Part shown: positions 18,616 to 26,864 of the stretch, one piece after another
How positions within the stretch are numbered: position 1 is the stretch's first letter
Layout of the letters: the number at the start of each line of letters is the position of its first letter
Assembly (NCBI RefSeq): GCF_945956965.1
Contig: NZ_CAMFJS010000019.1
Location: 1 to 64,000, forward strand
DNA: 64,000 nucleotides
DNA from: an uncultured Roseateles sp.
Lineage (GTDB): Bacteria; Pseudomonadota; Gammaproteobacteria; Burkholderiales; Burkholderiaceae_C
Direction of reading: 5' to 3'
The notes under the pieces: generated by a model
Seen by the model: the letters and a program-made list of their open reading frames with translations, nothing else
Told to the model about the DNA's origin: nothing
Database searches by the model: none
Translations under genes and position numbers: made by a program

Positions 18616-18760
18616 AATTCCTTTTCAGCATGGTCATCGACTGCCTGCCGCATGCCGCACGCAGGGCCGGGACGAATGCGACGGCTAAGCTTGGCGATGG
18701 AAGACATGCCCTTGTGCCGGTGGATGGAGCGAGTTCAATTGCCAAAAGGACGGTTCAGCC

Positions 18761-19546
18761 ATGAGCGCCTCTGACTTCATTCAACTCGACGATGGCTCCC
18801 CCTGCGGCGGCTGTGGCGACGCCGACAAGCTGAGCTTTCGTTTCGACTTTGCCTATCAAGCCATTGTTGATCTGGCCTCGCAAAGCATTTGGGCGCACGA
18901 GGCCCTGGTTCGCGGCCCTGAAGGTCAGGGCGCCGGCTCGGTGCTGAGCCAGGTCAACGAAGGCAACCGTTACCGCTTTGACCAGGCTTGCCGGGTCAAA
19001 TCCATCAAGACGGCGGCCTCGCTGGGTTTGGAGACCCGCCTGTCCATCAACTTCTTGCCCAATGCGGTCTACAAGCCCGAGGTCTGCATCCGCACCACGC
19101 TGGAGGCGGCGCGCGTCAACGGCTTCCCCTTGGATCGCATCATCTTCGAGGTGACCGAGGGCGAGCGGGTGGAAGACGGGCCGTGGCTGGCTTCCATCCT
19201 GCGCGAATACCAGCGCTGCGGCTTTTTGACCGCCATCGACGATTTCGGCGCGGGCTATGCCGGCCTGACCTTGCTGGCGGACTTCCAGCCCGAGCTGATC
19301 AAGCTTGATATGGCCTTGGTGCGCGGTATTGATGGCAGTCGATCTCGGCAGGCGATTGCGCGCGGCATTTTGCGCATCTGCCAGGATTTGGGGATTGCCG
19401 TCATCGCCGAGGGCATCGAGACCGTGGGTGAGCGCGACTTCTTCAGCCATGAGGGTGTGAGCCTGATGCAGGGTTATCTGTTTGGCCGCCCGGGCTTTCG
19501 CGCGCTGACGCTGCCGGGTGCGGTGGCCTGGCCTGTGGCGCGCTAG
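18761..19546 (+). CDS. EAL-domain cyclic-di-GMP phosphodiesterase
   Basis: A stand-alone EAL domain of 261 residues, predicted to hydrolyse c-di-GMP. The catalytic signatures are present: EAL motif in WAHEALVRGPEG, the Asn in LSINFLPNAVY, the Glu in IIFEVTEGE, the DDFG loop (AIDDFGAGYAGL), the Lys in LIKLDMALVRG, the late Glu in IAEGIET and the Gln in MQGYLFGRP, so activity is likely. An N-terminal CGGCG stretch (residues about 14-18) could bind metal or be redox-sensitive. No sensor domain or membrane segment is seen. AAAAGGA precedes the ATG. It follows tRNA-Met and lies 139 bases before an unknown secreted protein. Confidence 0.92.
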   Translation: MSASDFIQLDDGSPCGGCGDADKLSFRFDFAYQAIVDLASQSIWAHEALVRGPEGQGAGSVLSQVNEGNRYRFDQACRVKSIKTAASLGLETRLSINFLPNAVYKPEVCIRTTLEAARVNGFPLDRIIFEVTEGERVEDGPWLASILREYQRCGFLTAIDDFGAGYAGLTLLADFQPELIKLDMALVRGIDGSRSRQAIARGILRICQDLGIAVIAEGIETVGERDFFSHEGVSLMQGYLFGRPGFRALTLPGAVAWPVAR

Positions 19547-19685
19547 ACGCAGCTGCCTTCTTGGGCGCCCCTGATTCGCGGGGGGTATGCCGAGAGAAGG
19601 CGGCCTGTGGGGCGGGCTCTGCGGTGGCCGAGCAACGAGGCCGTCATTTGATATGGTCAACTGATGGCCTTGACTCAGCTGCCTG

Positions 19686-20864
19686 ATGATGACGAACACC
19701 ACTCTGCGGAAAAATCTCAAACTTTCTACCTTGCTGGCCGGTTTGTCGGTGCTGGTCTTGGCGGCAGCGCTGCCGCTCAAAGCCGCAGCGGCGACGAATG
19801 CCTTGACGCTTCAGGCCCAGCAGCTGGCCGGGCAGACGCCGGTCACTGACCCCGAACTGTCGGCCTTGTTCGCACAGACCAACGCCACCTGGGACGCGCT
19901 GAAGAAGGGCCAGCTGGCCGAAATGCGCAAGTTCTCGCAAGCCAATCTGGCGGCCGAACAGGCTGCCTGCAAGACCTTGTTCTACCCCTTCGGCGGGCCG
20001 GATGTGCTCAATGCCCTGACCCTGTTCCCCAGCTGCCAGCACTACATCTTGTTCGGGCTGGAGCCCGTGGGCACTTTGCCGGACCTGACCAACAAGCCGG
20101 CCGCCGAGGTGAAGCAGTTCGTCAAGGCGATGAATCAGTCGCAGGAGTATTTGCTCCGTCGCAACTTCTTTGTCACTCAGTACATGAGCAAGGACTTCCG
20201 CTCCAAGAAGCTGGATGGTGTGATCCCACTGATCAGCGTGACGCTGGCTCGCCTGGGTTACGAGCTGAAAGGCATCGAGTACAAATCGCTCGATGGCACT
20301 CCCTTTTTCGAGTACAGAACGCGCGATGCGGCGATTGATCCCAAGGCCGACCCCAACGCTGCCCCTGCTTCAGCGGCGGAAGCCAAGCCGCGCAAACGCG
20401 TGCCGCGCGCGGTGCTGTTCAGCTTCAGCCAGCCTGGCAGCAACAAGGTGCAGACCTTGTTCTATGCCAACTTTGATGCCTCGGATGAAGGCCTCAAGCG
20501 CCGCCCCTATTTCCCGCGCTATATGGAAAAGCAGGCGCCCACCGCAACGCTGCTGAAGGCGGCGTCTTATCTGATGCACGGCCCTGAGTTCTCCGTCATG
20601 ACGGCCTTGGTGCTGAACAAAAGCCCGGTGATCGTGCAAGACGACACCGGCCTGCCTTACCGCACGCTCTTGGACGCCGGCTACCGCGTGGAGCTGTTCG
20701 GCAACTACAGCAAACCCATCGGCCTGTTCAACTACCGCGCCCAGCCCGAGTTGGCCAAGGCCTACGCAGCCCTGCCGTCGCGCAGCACCTTGCCTTTCAT
20801 GTGGAGCTATAACGTGGCGCGCGAGGATATGGGGCTTCAACTGGCGCGTAAGCCTGCGAAATGA
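19686..20864 (+). CDS. Secreted protein of unknown function
   Basis: I do not recognise this 392-residue protein. It has an N-terminal signal peptide (LLAGLSVLVLAAALPLKAAA), then a soluble domain with FYPFGGPDVLNALTLFPSCQ near residue 100, which contains one of only two cysteines visible after the signal. A Pro/Ala/Lys-rich linker with ADPNAAPASAAEAKPRKR lies at about residues 222-242. A second half follows with FSFSQPGSNKVQTLFYANF and TLPFMWSYNVARED. No enzyme motif stands out. It is probably periplasmic or surface-exposed. It follows the EAL gene in the same direction but 139 bases away, so co-transcription is uncertain. Confidence 0.8.
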   Translation: MMTNTTLRKNLKLSTLLAGLSVLVLAAALPLKAAAATNALTLQAQQLAGQTPVTDPELSALFAQTNATWDALKKGQLAEMRKFSQANLAAEQAACKTLFYPFGGPDVLNALTLFPSCQHYILFGLEPVGTLPDLTNKPAAEVKQFVKAMNQSQEYLLRRNFFVTQYMSKDFRSKKLDGVIPLISVTLARLGYELKGIEYKSLDGTPFFEYRTRDAAIDPKADPNAAPASAAEAKPRKRVPRAVLFSFSQPGSNKVQTLFYANFDASDEGLKRRPYFPRYMEKQAPTATLLKAASYLMHGPEFSVMTALVLNKSPVIVQDDTGLPYRTLLDAGYRVELFGNYSKPIGLFNYRAQPELAKAYAALPSRSTLPFMWSYNVAREDMGLQLARKPAK

Positions 20865-20917
20865 ATGAAAGCAGCTTGTTCATTCGACATCAGATTGAGT
20901 AGAAAAAGGATCGCAGC

Positions 20918-21571
20918 ATGAATTCAGCCGCTTCGCCACTGCAGGTCTTGGGCAAAGCCAGTTCCATCAATGTGCGCAAGGTTTTGTGGCTGTGCGCGGA
21001 GCTGGACTTGCCCATCAATCACGAGCCCTGGGGTTCAGGCGAACGCGATACCCAGGTGCCTGAGTTCCTGGCGCTCAACCCCAATGCCATGGTGCCGGTG
21101 ATTCGTGATGGCGACTTTGTGCTGTGGGAGTCCAACACCATTTGCCGCTACCTGGCCTTGCGCCAGGGACGCTTCGACCTGCTGCCCGCCGACCCGCAAG
21201 GCCGCGCGCGGGTGGAGCAGTGGATGGACTGGCAGGCGACCGAGCTGAACAATTCCTGGCGCTATGCCTTCATGGGCTTGGTGCGGCAAAGCCCTGCGCA
21301 TGCGGACCCGCAGCAACTGGCCGCGAGCATTGCCAACTGGCATCGGCATATGCAGATGCTGGACGCGCAGCTGCAGCGCAGCGGCGGGCCTTTTGTGCTG
21401 GGTGACAGCTTCAGCTTGGCCGACATCGTGCTGGGTTTGTCCACCCACCGCTGGATGATGGCGCCGCTGCCGGCCGAGCAAAGACCCGCGCTGCCGGCGG
21501 TGCAGGCTTTTTACGACACGCTGAGCCAGCGCCCCGGCTTTCTGGCCCATGGGCGCAATGGCATGCCTTGA
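20918..21571 (+). CDS. Glutathione S-transferase family protein
   Basis: A 217-residue cytosolic GST: an N-terminal thioredoxin-like domain with a KASSINVRKVLWL start that places the likely catalytic Ser, the cis-Pro segment LNPNAMVPVI and the WESNTICRYLA glutathione-binding block, then an all-helical C-terminal domain with FVLGDSFSLADIVLG. The substrate cannot be predicted. AAAAAGGA lies 9 bases before the ATG. It starts 53 bases after the unknown secreted protein and ends 6 bases before the convergent SRAP gene. Confidence 0.92.
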   Translation: MNSAASPLQVLGKASSINVRKVLWLCAELDLPINHEPWGSGERDTQVPEFLALNPNAMVPVIRDGDFVLWESNTICRYLALRQGRFDLLPADPQGRARVEQWMDWQATELNNSWRYAFMGLVRQSPAHADPQQLAASIANWHRHMQMLDAQLQRSGGPFVLGDSFSLADIVLGLSTHRWMMAPLPAEQRPALPAVQAFYDTLSQRPGFLAHGRNGMP

Positions 21572-21577
21572 GTCGCT

Positions 21578-22351
21578 CTAAAGCAGCGAGCCCTGCTGCG
21601 GTTCAGACGGCCCTTTCGGCCCTTTCGGCCCGGCGCGCAGGCGTGCCAGCAAGGCATCGGTTTCCTGTGTGACCGAGGACTCGAATAGCTCGGCCGCAGG
21701 CAGCTTGAGCACCTCACGGCAGGCTTCTTCCTGCGGGCCGTGCAGCCACAAGTCCCACAACTCAGGCTGGATGGGAATGGCGCTGCGCTTGTCTTGCGCA
21801 TCGTCCGGCAGCTTGGGGTCGGGCTTGTGCAGGCGAGCCAGCAGCGGGTGGCCGTCGCAATTCATCGTTAGCATGCTGAAGTTGGGTACCAGCTCGCCCG
21901 ACTCCGGGTTGACCCACTCACTCCAGATGCCGGCCAGCGCCCAGGGCGCGCCATCGGCGCGGCGCAGCGTCCACCAGATATTGCGGCCGGTTTCCCAGTT
22001 GGGCTCTTGGTAGCTGGCGGCGGCAATCAGGCAGCGCCGGCCGCTGGCCCAGGCATCGCGGTAGGTGGGACGTTGGGCGACTGATTCGATGCGGGCGTTA
22101 TTGGTCAGGATGGCGCGCGAAGCCGGCCTGGCGCTGGACGCGCGTGGCGCGATCATGCCCCACTGGCCCTTCACCGCCAGGCGTGTGACGCCCCCGCTCG
22201 AATTTGGCTGCCCGGCGCGTATGAATACGCCACTGCCAAACGGGCCCACGGCCACGCTGGGGTAGGCCTCGCCTTGCAAGCTGCTGTGCAGGCTGGCGCG
22301 GAAGTAGCGTTCGATTTCTTCCTTGGGCGAAACATGGTGGAGGTTGCACAT
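21578..22351 (-). CDS. SOS-response-associated peptidase (SRAP/HMCES/YedK family)
   Basis: SRAP proteins crosslink to abasic sites in single-stranded DNA through the N-terminal Cys exposed after Met removal. Here the product begins MCNLHHVSPKEEI, with Cys2 in place. The family blocks seen are WGMIAPRAS, RPTYRDAWASGRRCLIAAASY followed by QEPNWETG (the Glu site), AGIWSEWVN, FSMLTMNCDGHPLLARLHK, and a C-terminal PIQPELWDLWLHG. This matches the divergent subgroup with SYQEPN rather than the common GFYEW form. Length is 257 residues. It is divergent from the acetyltransferase gene. Confidence 0.9.
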   Translation of the reverse strand: MCNLHHVSPKEEIERYFRASLHSSLQGEAYPSVAVGPFGSGVFIRAGQPNSSGGVTRLAVKGQWGMIAPRASSARPASRAILTNNARIESVAQRPTYRDAWASGRRCLIAAASYQEPNWETGRNIWWTLRRADGAPWALAGIWSEWVNPESGELVPNFSMLTMNCDGHPLLARLHKPDPKLPDDAQDKRSAIPIQPELWDLWLHGPQEEACREVLKLPAAELFESSVTQETDALLARLRAGPKGPKGPSEPQQGSLL

Positions 22352-22432
22352 GATGGCTGGAGAATGTAGCGCTAAGCAGGGCCTGGCGGAGTTTTGGTGC
22401 CGCGCCCATGTCCGCCGTTTGAAAGGTCTTCG

Positions 22433-22984
22433 ATGTCTGACTTGGTTTACCTGGCCGCACCTAGCCTGGCCGATGTGGATGAAATGCTAGCCTTTGAGCA
22501 GGCGAACCGGGCCTTTTTCGAGTCCCGCATCAACGCCCGGCCGGCCAGTTATTACAGCCGCGAGGGCGTGGTCGCCGCCGTGATGACGGCGCAGCGTGAG
22601 GCGCTGGAGGATCAGGCCTATCAGTTCCTCTTGCGTGAGCAGGGCAGCGGCGCCCTGGTCGGGCGGGTCAACTTGAGCCAGATTCGGCGTGCCCACTTTC
22701 ACGCTGCCAGCCTGGGCTACCGGGTGGGTGAGGGCTATCAGGGCCGCGGCTTCGCCAAGGCTGCGGTGCGCCTGATCTTGGCCGAGGCCTTCGGCAAGCT
22801 AGGCTTGGCTCGCGTGGAAGCCAGCGCCCGGCCGGACAACACCGGCTCATTGCGGGTGCTGCTGGGCCATGGCTTTGTGCAGTACGGCCACTCCCGCCGC
22901 AGCTTTGAGCTGGGCGGGGTCTGGCATGACTTGCTGCACTTCGAGCGGCATGCGGTGGCAGACGATCTGCCCGACCGGGTTTAG
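22433..22984 (+). CDS. GNAT-family N-acetyltransferase (RimJ/RimL type)
   Basis: A 183-residue acetyltransferase. The acetyl-CoA loop is seen as YRVGEGYQGRGFAKAAVRLI, followed by LGLARVEASARPDNTGSLRV and LLGHGFVQYG, the usual RimJ/L C-terminal pattern. The substrate could be a ribosomal protein N-terminus or a small molecule. The start is the ATG at 22433 with GAAAGG upstream. Its TAG stop overlaps the TAA stop of the convergent esterase gene, a 4-base tail-to-tail overlap. Confidence 0.9.
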   Translation: MSDLVYLAAPSLADVDEMLAFEQANRAFFESRINARPASYYSREGVVAAVMTAQREALEDQAYQFLLREQGSGALVGRVNLSQIRRAHFHAASLGYRVGEGYQGRGFAKAAVRLILAEAFGKLGLARVEASARPDNTGSLRVLLGHGFVQYGHSRRSFELGGVWHDLLHFERHAVADDLPDRV

Positions 22985-23643
22985 AGCCGTAAGAAGTCGC
23001 TCAGCTCGGGCAGCAGGCCCTCAAAGTCCGCCGTCAGGCCGTGGTCCGAGCCGGGCAGCAGGTGGATGCGGCAGTTGGCGTAGCGGGCCAGCATTTCGCG
23101 CCAGTCCAGCACCTCGTCGCCCTTGGCGATGACGGCCAGAAAGCGTGCCGGCGCGCGTAACTCGCCCGCGTTCAGGGCCAGCAATTCGCCCATGAATTCG
23201 GGTCGCACGAAGAAGCGTTGCTCCGGGTCTTGCCAGCAGGTTTGTTCGCCGATGTAGCCGGCCAAATCTCGGGCCGGGTCCACCGCGGGGTTGAGCAGCA
23301 CGGTGGGCACCGCCTCCCAGCCCGGCTGCTGCGCCATGGCCGTGGCATAGAAGCCGCCCAGCGAGCTGCCCATCAGGGCGCTGCTGTGCAGGGGCCAGCC
23401 CCGGGTCAGTTCCTGCATCAAGGCCATGGCCTCGGCGGGTGAGGGCGGCAGTTGCGGGCAGGCGAAGTGCAGGTCTGGGCGATGCTGCGCCACCCATTGC
23501 GCCATGCGCACGGCCTTGGCCGAGCGGGGTGAGGAGCGAAAGCCGTGCAGATAGAGCAGATGGCTGCAGCGGGTGGCGGGCGCCGGCGGGGCCTCTGTAG
23601 CGGCCGCTTCGTGCTGGGGTGTTCCCTGATAAACATCGTTCAT
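22981..23643 (-). CDS. YqiA/YcfP-type alpha/beta hydrolase (UPF0227)
   Basis: A 220-residue alpha/beta hydrolase. The pieces are the oxyanion segment LLYLHGFRSSPRSAKA, the nucleophile elbow ALMGSSLGGFYA, an Asp in VIAKGDEVLDWRE and a His in LLPGSDHGLTADF, forming a complete Ser-Asp-His triad. YqiA-like proteins are esterases of unknown physiological substrate. About 25 low-complexity residues precede the fold, so a later start is possible. It converges on, and slightly overlaps, the acetyltransferase gene. Confidence 0.88.
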   Translation of the reverse strand: MNDVYQGTPQHEAAATEAPPAPATRCSHLLYLHGFRSSPRSAKAVRMAQWVAQHRPDLHFACPQLPPSPAEAMALMQELTRGWPLHSSALMGSSLGGFYATAMAQQPGWEAVPTVLLNPAVDPARDLAGYIGEQTCWQDPEQRFFVRPEFMGELLALNAGELRAPARFLAVIAKGDEVLDWREMLARYANCRIHLLPGSDHGLTADFEGLLPELSDFLRL

Positions 23644-23886
23644 GCCCCGCAGTGTAGGCAGGGCGCGCGCCGCGCTTGCGACAAAACGTGGAATGGCCTG
23701 TGTGAACGGCGGTATTCGCGATTGACGCCAGCCGGGTGAGCGGGGACAGTTGCTGGCTTCATGCCCGGGCGCCGAGCCTTGCGAGGAATTGGCTGCCGGG
23801 TGTGCATGCGATGATTGATTTGTCGGCCTGCGCAGCGTTTTGCTGGCGCGGGCCTTGTTTCAAAAAACGGTCCAAGGATGGTCTGA

Positions 23887-26688
23887 ATGAGTTCTTTTGT
23901 TGATGCCAAAGACGCGCTGTTGCAGGCACCGGCTTTGCGCCGCGTTGCAGGTTTGAGCGCCGTCGCCGCTGCCGTGGCTTTGCTGAGCGCTTGCGCGGGC
24001 ACGCCCTCGGCGACCGCACCGGCCGCTGCCGCTGCGAATGCCGCACCGGCTGCGCCAGCCGCACCTGCTGCCGCCAATGGCACGCCGTCCGCCAAGGCCG
24101 CTGCCGCACCCGGTGCAGCTGCATCAGCCGCCGGCCAGCCGCCACGCCCGCCCGCTGACCCGAGCGCGCCCAAGCCTTTCGCCGATGTGATCAAGGAAGC
24201 CAAGTCGCAAGACGGCCTGTTCCCGATCTGGCGCAAGGATGAAAAAGTCTGGCTGGAAATCCCCAAGGACAAGATCGGCAAGCCCTTCATGTTCACTGCC
24301 AACGTGGCCAATGCCGTGGGTGAGCGCGGCCTCTACGCCAGCCAGATGGGCATGGACCAGCTGGTGGAATGGCGCCGCATCGGCAACCAGATTCAGCTGG
24401 TGGCCTTGAACACCGCTTTCCGCGCCGAAGGCGGCGGCAAGCTGGCCGTGCAGCAAGCCTTCTCGCCCAGCTTGCTGGCGGCAGGCACGGTGGCCAGCGC
24501 CGAGCACCCCGAGCGTAAGTCGGTGCTGATCGACGCGGGCATGTTCCTGAACGATATTCCTGGCCTGTCGACCCGCCTGGAGATGGCCTACCGCCTGCCT
24601 TACGCGGCTGACCGCAGCAACTCCTACTTCGAAGCCACCCGCGCCGATGCCAAGCTCAGCACCCTGACGGCGCGCATGCACTTCTTCACTCCGCGCATCC
24701 CTGCGCCGCCGCTGGTGGCCCCGCCGGTGCCGGTGCCGACCCCGCCGCAGGCAACACCTGACCCCCGCAGCATGTTCGTCAGCTTCGTCTACAGCTTCAC
24801 GGCCCTGCCGGAAACTGCCATGGCGCCACGCCTGACCGACCCGCGCCTGGGTCACTTCATGGAAAGCTTCACCGACCTGGGCAAGGACAGCAAGCCCAAC
24901 CCGCGCGTGCACTACGTCAAGCGCTGGCGCCTGGAGAAGGCTGACCCGGCAGCTGCGCTGTCTGAGCCGGTCAAGCCCATCACCTACTGGATGGACAAGA
25001 ACATTCCGCCCAAGTACCGCCCCGCTGTTGAGGCCGGCATCGTGGAGTGGAACAAGGCCTTCGAGAAGATCGGCTTCAAGAACGCCGTGGTGGCCAAGCA
25101 GCAGCCCGACGATGCCGATTGGGACAATATGGACGCCGACCACGCCTCGGTGCGCTGGTTTGTGGGCGCCGATGTGGGCTTTGCCATTGGCCCCAGCCAT
25201 GCGGACCCACGCAGCGGCGAAATCATCGATGCCGACATCGGTATGAGCGACATCTTTGTGCGCGGCGGCCGTGCCTTCATCAGCGAAGACCTGGGCCCCG
25301 GCATGTCGGCCGGTTTGAGCCAGACCCCGCTGAGCCTGGCCGCCAAGGCCGGCGGCGCGGACCATGCTTATTGCAATTACGCCCACGAAGCCGCTGCCGA
25401 GCTGGACTTCGCCCTGGATGTGCTGGAAGCGCGCGGCGAGATCGCGCCCGACAGCCCCGAGGCCGATGCCTTCATCTTCGCCCGCATCAAGGATGTGATC
25501 ATGCATGAGGTGGGCCACACCCTGGGCCTGAAGCACAACTTCAAAGCCTCGACCACCATCACGCAGGCGCAGCTCAAGGACAAGGCCTTCACCGAAGCCA
25601 ACGGTATTTCCGGCTCGGTGATGGACTACAACGCTTACAACATCCCGCTGCAAGGCGAGGCGCCCACCACGATCAACAACACCCAACTGGGCCCGTATGA
25701 CTACTGGGCCATCGAGTACGCCTACAAGCCCATCGCGGTGGAGAACGAGGCGGCCGAGTTGGCCAAGATCGCGGGGCGCAGCACCGAGCCGGCGCTGGCT
25801 TATGCCGACGATGGCGATGCCGGCGGCTTCGGCCCCTACGATGGCATGGACCCCATGGCCAACCGTTTCGACCTTGGCGATGACCCGCTGGCTTACTACA
25901 AGAAGCGCCTGAAACTGTCCAAGGAATTGTGGGCCCGCGTGCAGGACCGCAAGCCCGAAGCCGGCGAGGACCCGATGCGTCAGCGACGTGCCTTGGTCAG
26001 CGGCTTCAATCAGCTGTTCCGCTCCTCCGAGCTGGTGGGTAAGTATGTGGGCGGCATGTATGCCAACCGCGATCTGCCCGGCAGCACCGGCCGCGCCAGC
26101 TTCAAGCCGGTGGAGCCCGCCAAGCAGCGTGAAGCCTTGCAGTTCCTGGCTTCGGGTCTGTTCAGCGTGGACAGCTTCAAGTTCCGCCCTGAGTTCCTCA
26201 GCACCCTGACCATCGACTACAACGAGTGGGACCGTGGCGGCCCGCTGAATGTGCCGGCCGCCGTGGCCCGCGTGCAGCTGGTGGCGCTGGACCGCTTGCT
26301 CAGCGGCAACACCGCGATGCGCTTGCTGGATCTGCCGTCCTATGTGCCTGAGAACCAGCGCAAGGGCTTGATCTCGCTCAGCGAGGTCTATGCCACGCTC
26401 AACAGCACGATCTGGAGCGAGCTCAAGAGCGGCACCGAGATCGACCGCCTGCGTCGCAATCTGCAACGCGAGCATCTCAAGCGCCTGCAAGCCGTGCTGA
26501 CCAAGGGCGGTGGCCCTGGCGTGTTGGCGGATGCCTATTCGCTGGCGCGTCTGCATGCGGTTCAGCTGCAAGCCGACCTGAAGAACGCGCTGGCCAAGGG
26601 CGGCCATTCGGTTGAAACCCGCGCCCATCTGGCCGAAAGCCTGGACACCTTGTCCACCGTGCTGCGCGCCAATATGCAGCGGGTTTAA
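23887..26688 (+). CDS. Large zinc-dependent metalloprotease, probable lipoprotein (DUF5117/DUF4953 type)
   Basis: A 933-residue protein with a lipobox at Cys36 (VALLSACAG), an Ala/Pro-rich linker to about residue 95, and a DUF5118/DUF5117-like region (LPYAADRSNSYFEATR). The metzincin-like zinc motif is HEVGHTLGLKH, with His540, Glu541, His544 and His550, followed by a Met-turn, GSVMDYNAYN, near residue 579. The C-terminal part is a mostly helical DUF4953-like domain. All catalytic residues are intact, so it should be an active periplasmic or outer-membrane-anchored protease. Substrates of this family are unknown. It is a stand-alone gene bounded by a terminator at 26742. Confidence 0.9.
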   Translation: MSSFVDAKDALLQAPALRRVAGLSAVAAAVALLSACAGTPSATAPAAAAANAAPAAPAAPAAANGTPSAKAAAAPGAAASAAGQPPRPPADPSAPKPFADVIKEAKSQDGLFPIWRKDEKVWLEIPKDKIGKPFMFTANVANAVGERGLYASQMGMDQLVEWRRIGNQIQLVALNTAFRAEGGGKLAVQQAFSPSLLAAGTVASAEHPERKSVLIDAGMFLNDIPGLSTRLEMAYRLPYAADRSNSYFEATRADAKLSTLTARMHFFTPRIPAPPLVAPPVPVPTPPQATPDPRSMFVSFVYSFTALPETAMAPRLTDPRLGHFMESFTDLGKDSKPNPRVHYVKRWRLEKADPAAALSEPVKPITYWMDKNIPPKYRPAVEAGIVEWNKAFEKIGFKNAVVAKQQPDDADWDNMDADHASVRWFVGADVGFAIGPSHADPRSGEIIDADIGMSDIFVRGGRAFISEDLGPGMSAGLSQTPLSLAAKAGGADHAYCNYAHEAAAELDFALDVLEARGEIAPDSPEADAFIFARIKDVIMHEVGHTLGLKHNFKASTTITQAQLKDKAFTEANGISGSVMDYNAYNIPLQGEAPTTINNTQLGPYDYWAIEYAYKPIAVENEAAELAKIAGRSTEPALAYADDGDAGGFGPYDGMDPMANRFDLGDDPLAYYKKRLKLSKELWARVQDRKPEAGEDPMRQRRALVSGFNQLFRSSELVGKYVGGMYANRDLPGSTGRASFKPVEPAKQREALQFLASGLFSVDSFKFRPEFLSTLTIDYNEWDRGGPLNVPAAVARVQLVALDRLLSGNTAMRLLDLPSYVPENQRKGLISLSEVYATLNSTIWSELKSGTEIDRLRRNLQREHLKRLQAVLTKGGGPGVLADAYSLARLHAVQLQADLKNALAKGGHSVETRAHLAESLDTLSTVLRANMQRV

Positions 26689-26741
26689 TGCGCCCAGCTC
26701 GCGGCTGATGAAGGTCAGCTGCGGGACTGAAGCATGAAGCA

Positions 26742-26773
26742 AAGGCTGGTGCGCAAGCGCCGGCCTTTTTTAT
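26742..26773 (+). terminator. Intrinsic terminator after the metalloprotease gene
   Basis: An 11-bp stem AAGGCTGGTGC / GCGCCGGCCTT (two G-T pairs) with a GCAA loop is followed by TTTTATT, about 55 bases after the stop codon. Confidence 0.8.
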
Positions 26774-26864
26774 TGCCGGCAAGGCGGTCGTGTGGCAGCG
26801 CGGCAAGTCTTTGACTTAATTCGCTGGAACAATCCAGGTGCGGATGTGATTTGAGTGAGGTTTG

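Noticed and set aside
24124-26742. An 872-codon open frame antisense to the metalloprotease gene
   Set aside because: It mirrors the codon bias of the sense gene (GC-rich third positions make the antisense frame open), is His/Gly/Gln-rich without motifs, and the sense protein has a clear HExxH protease domain.
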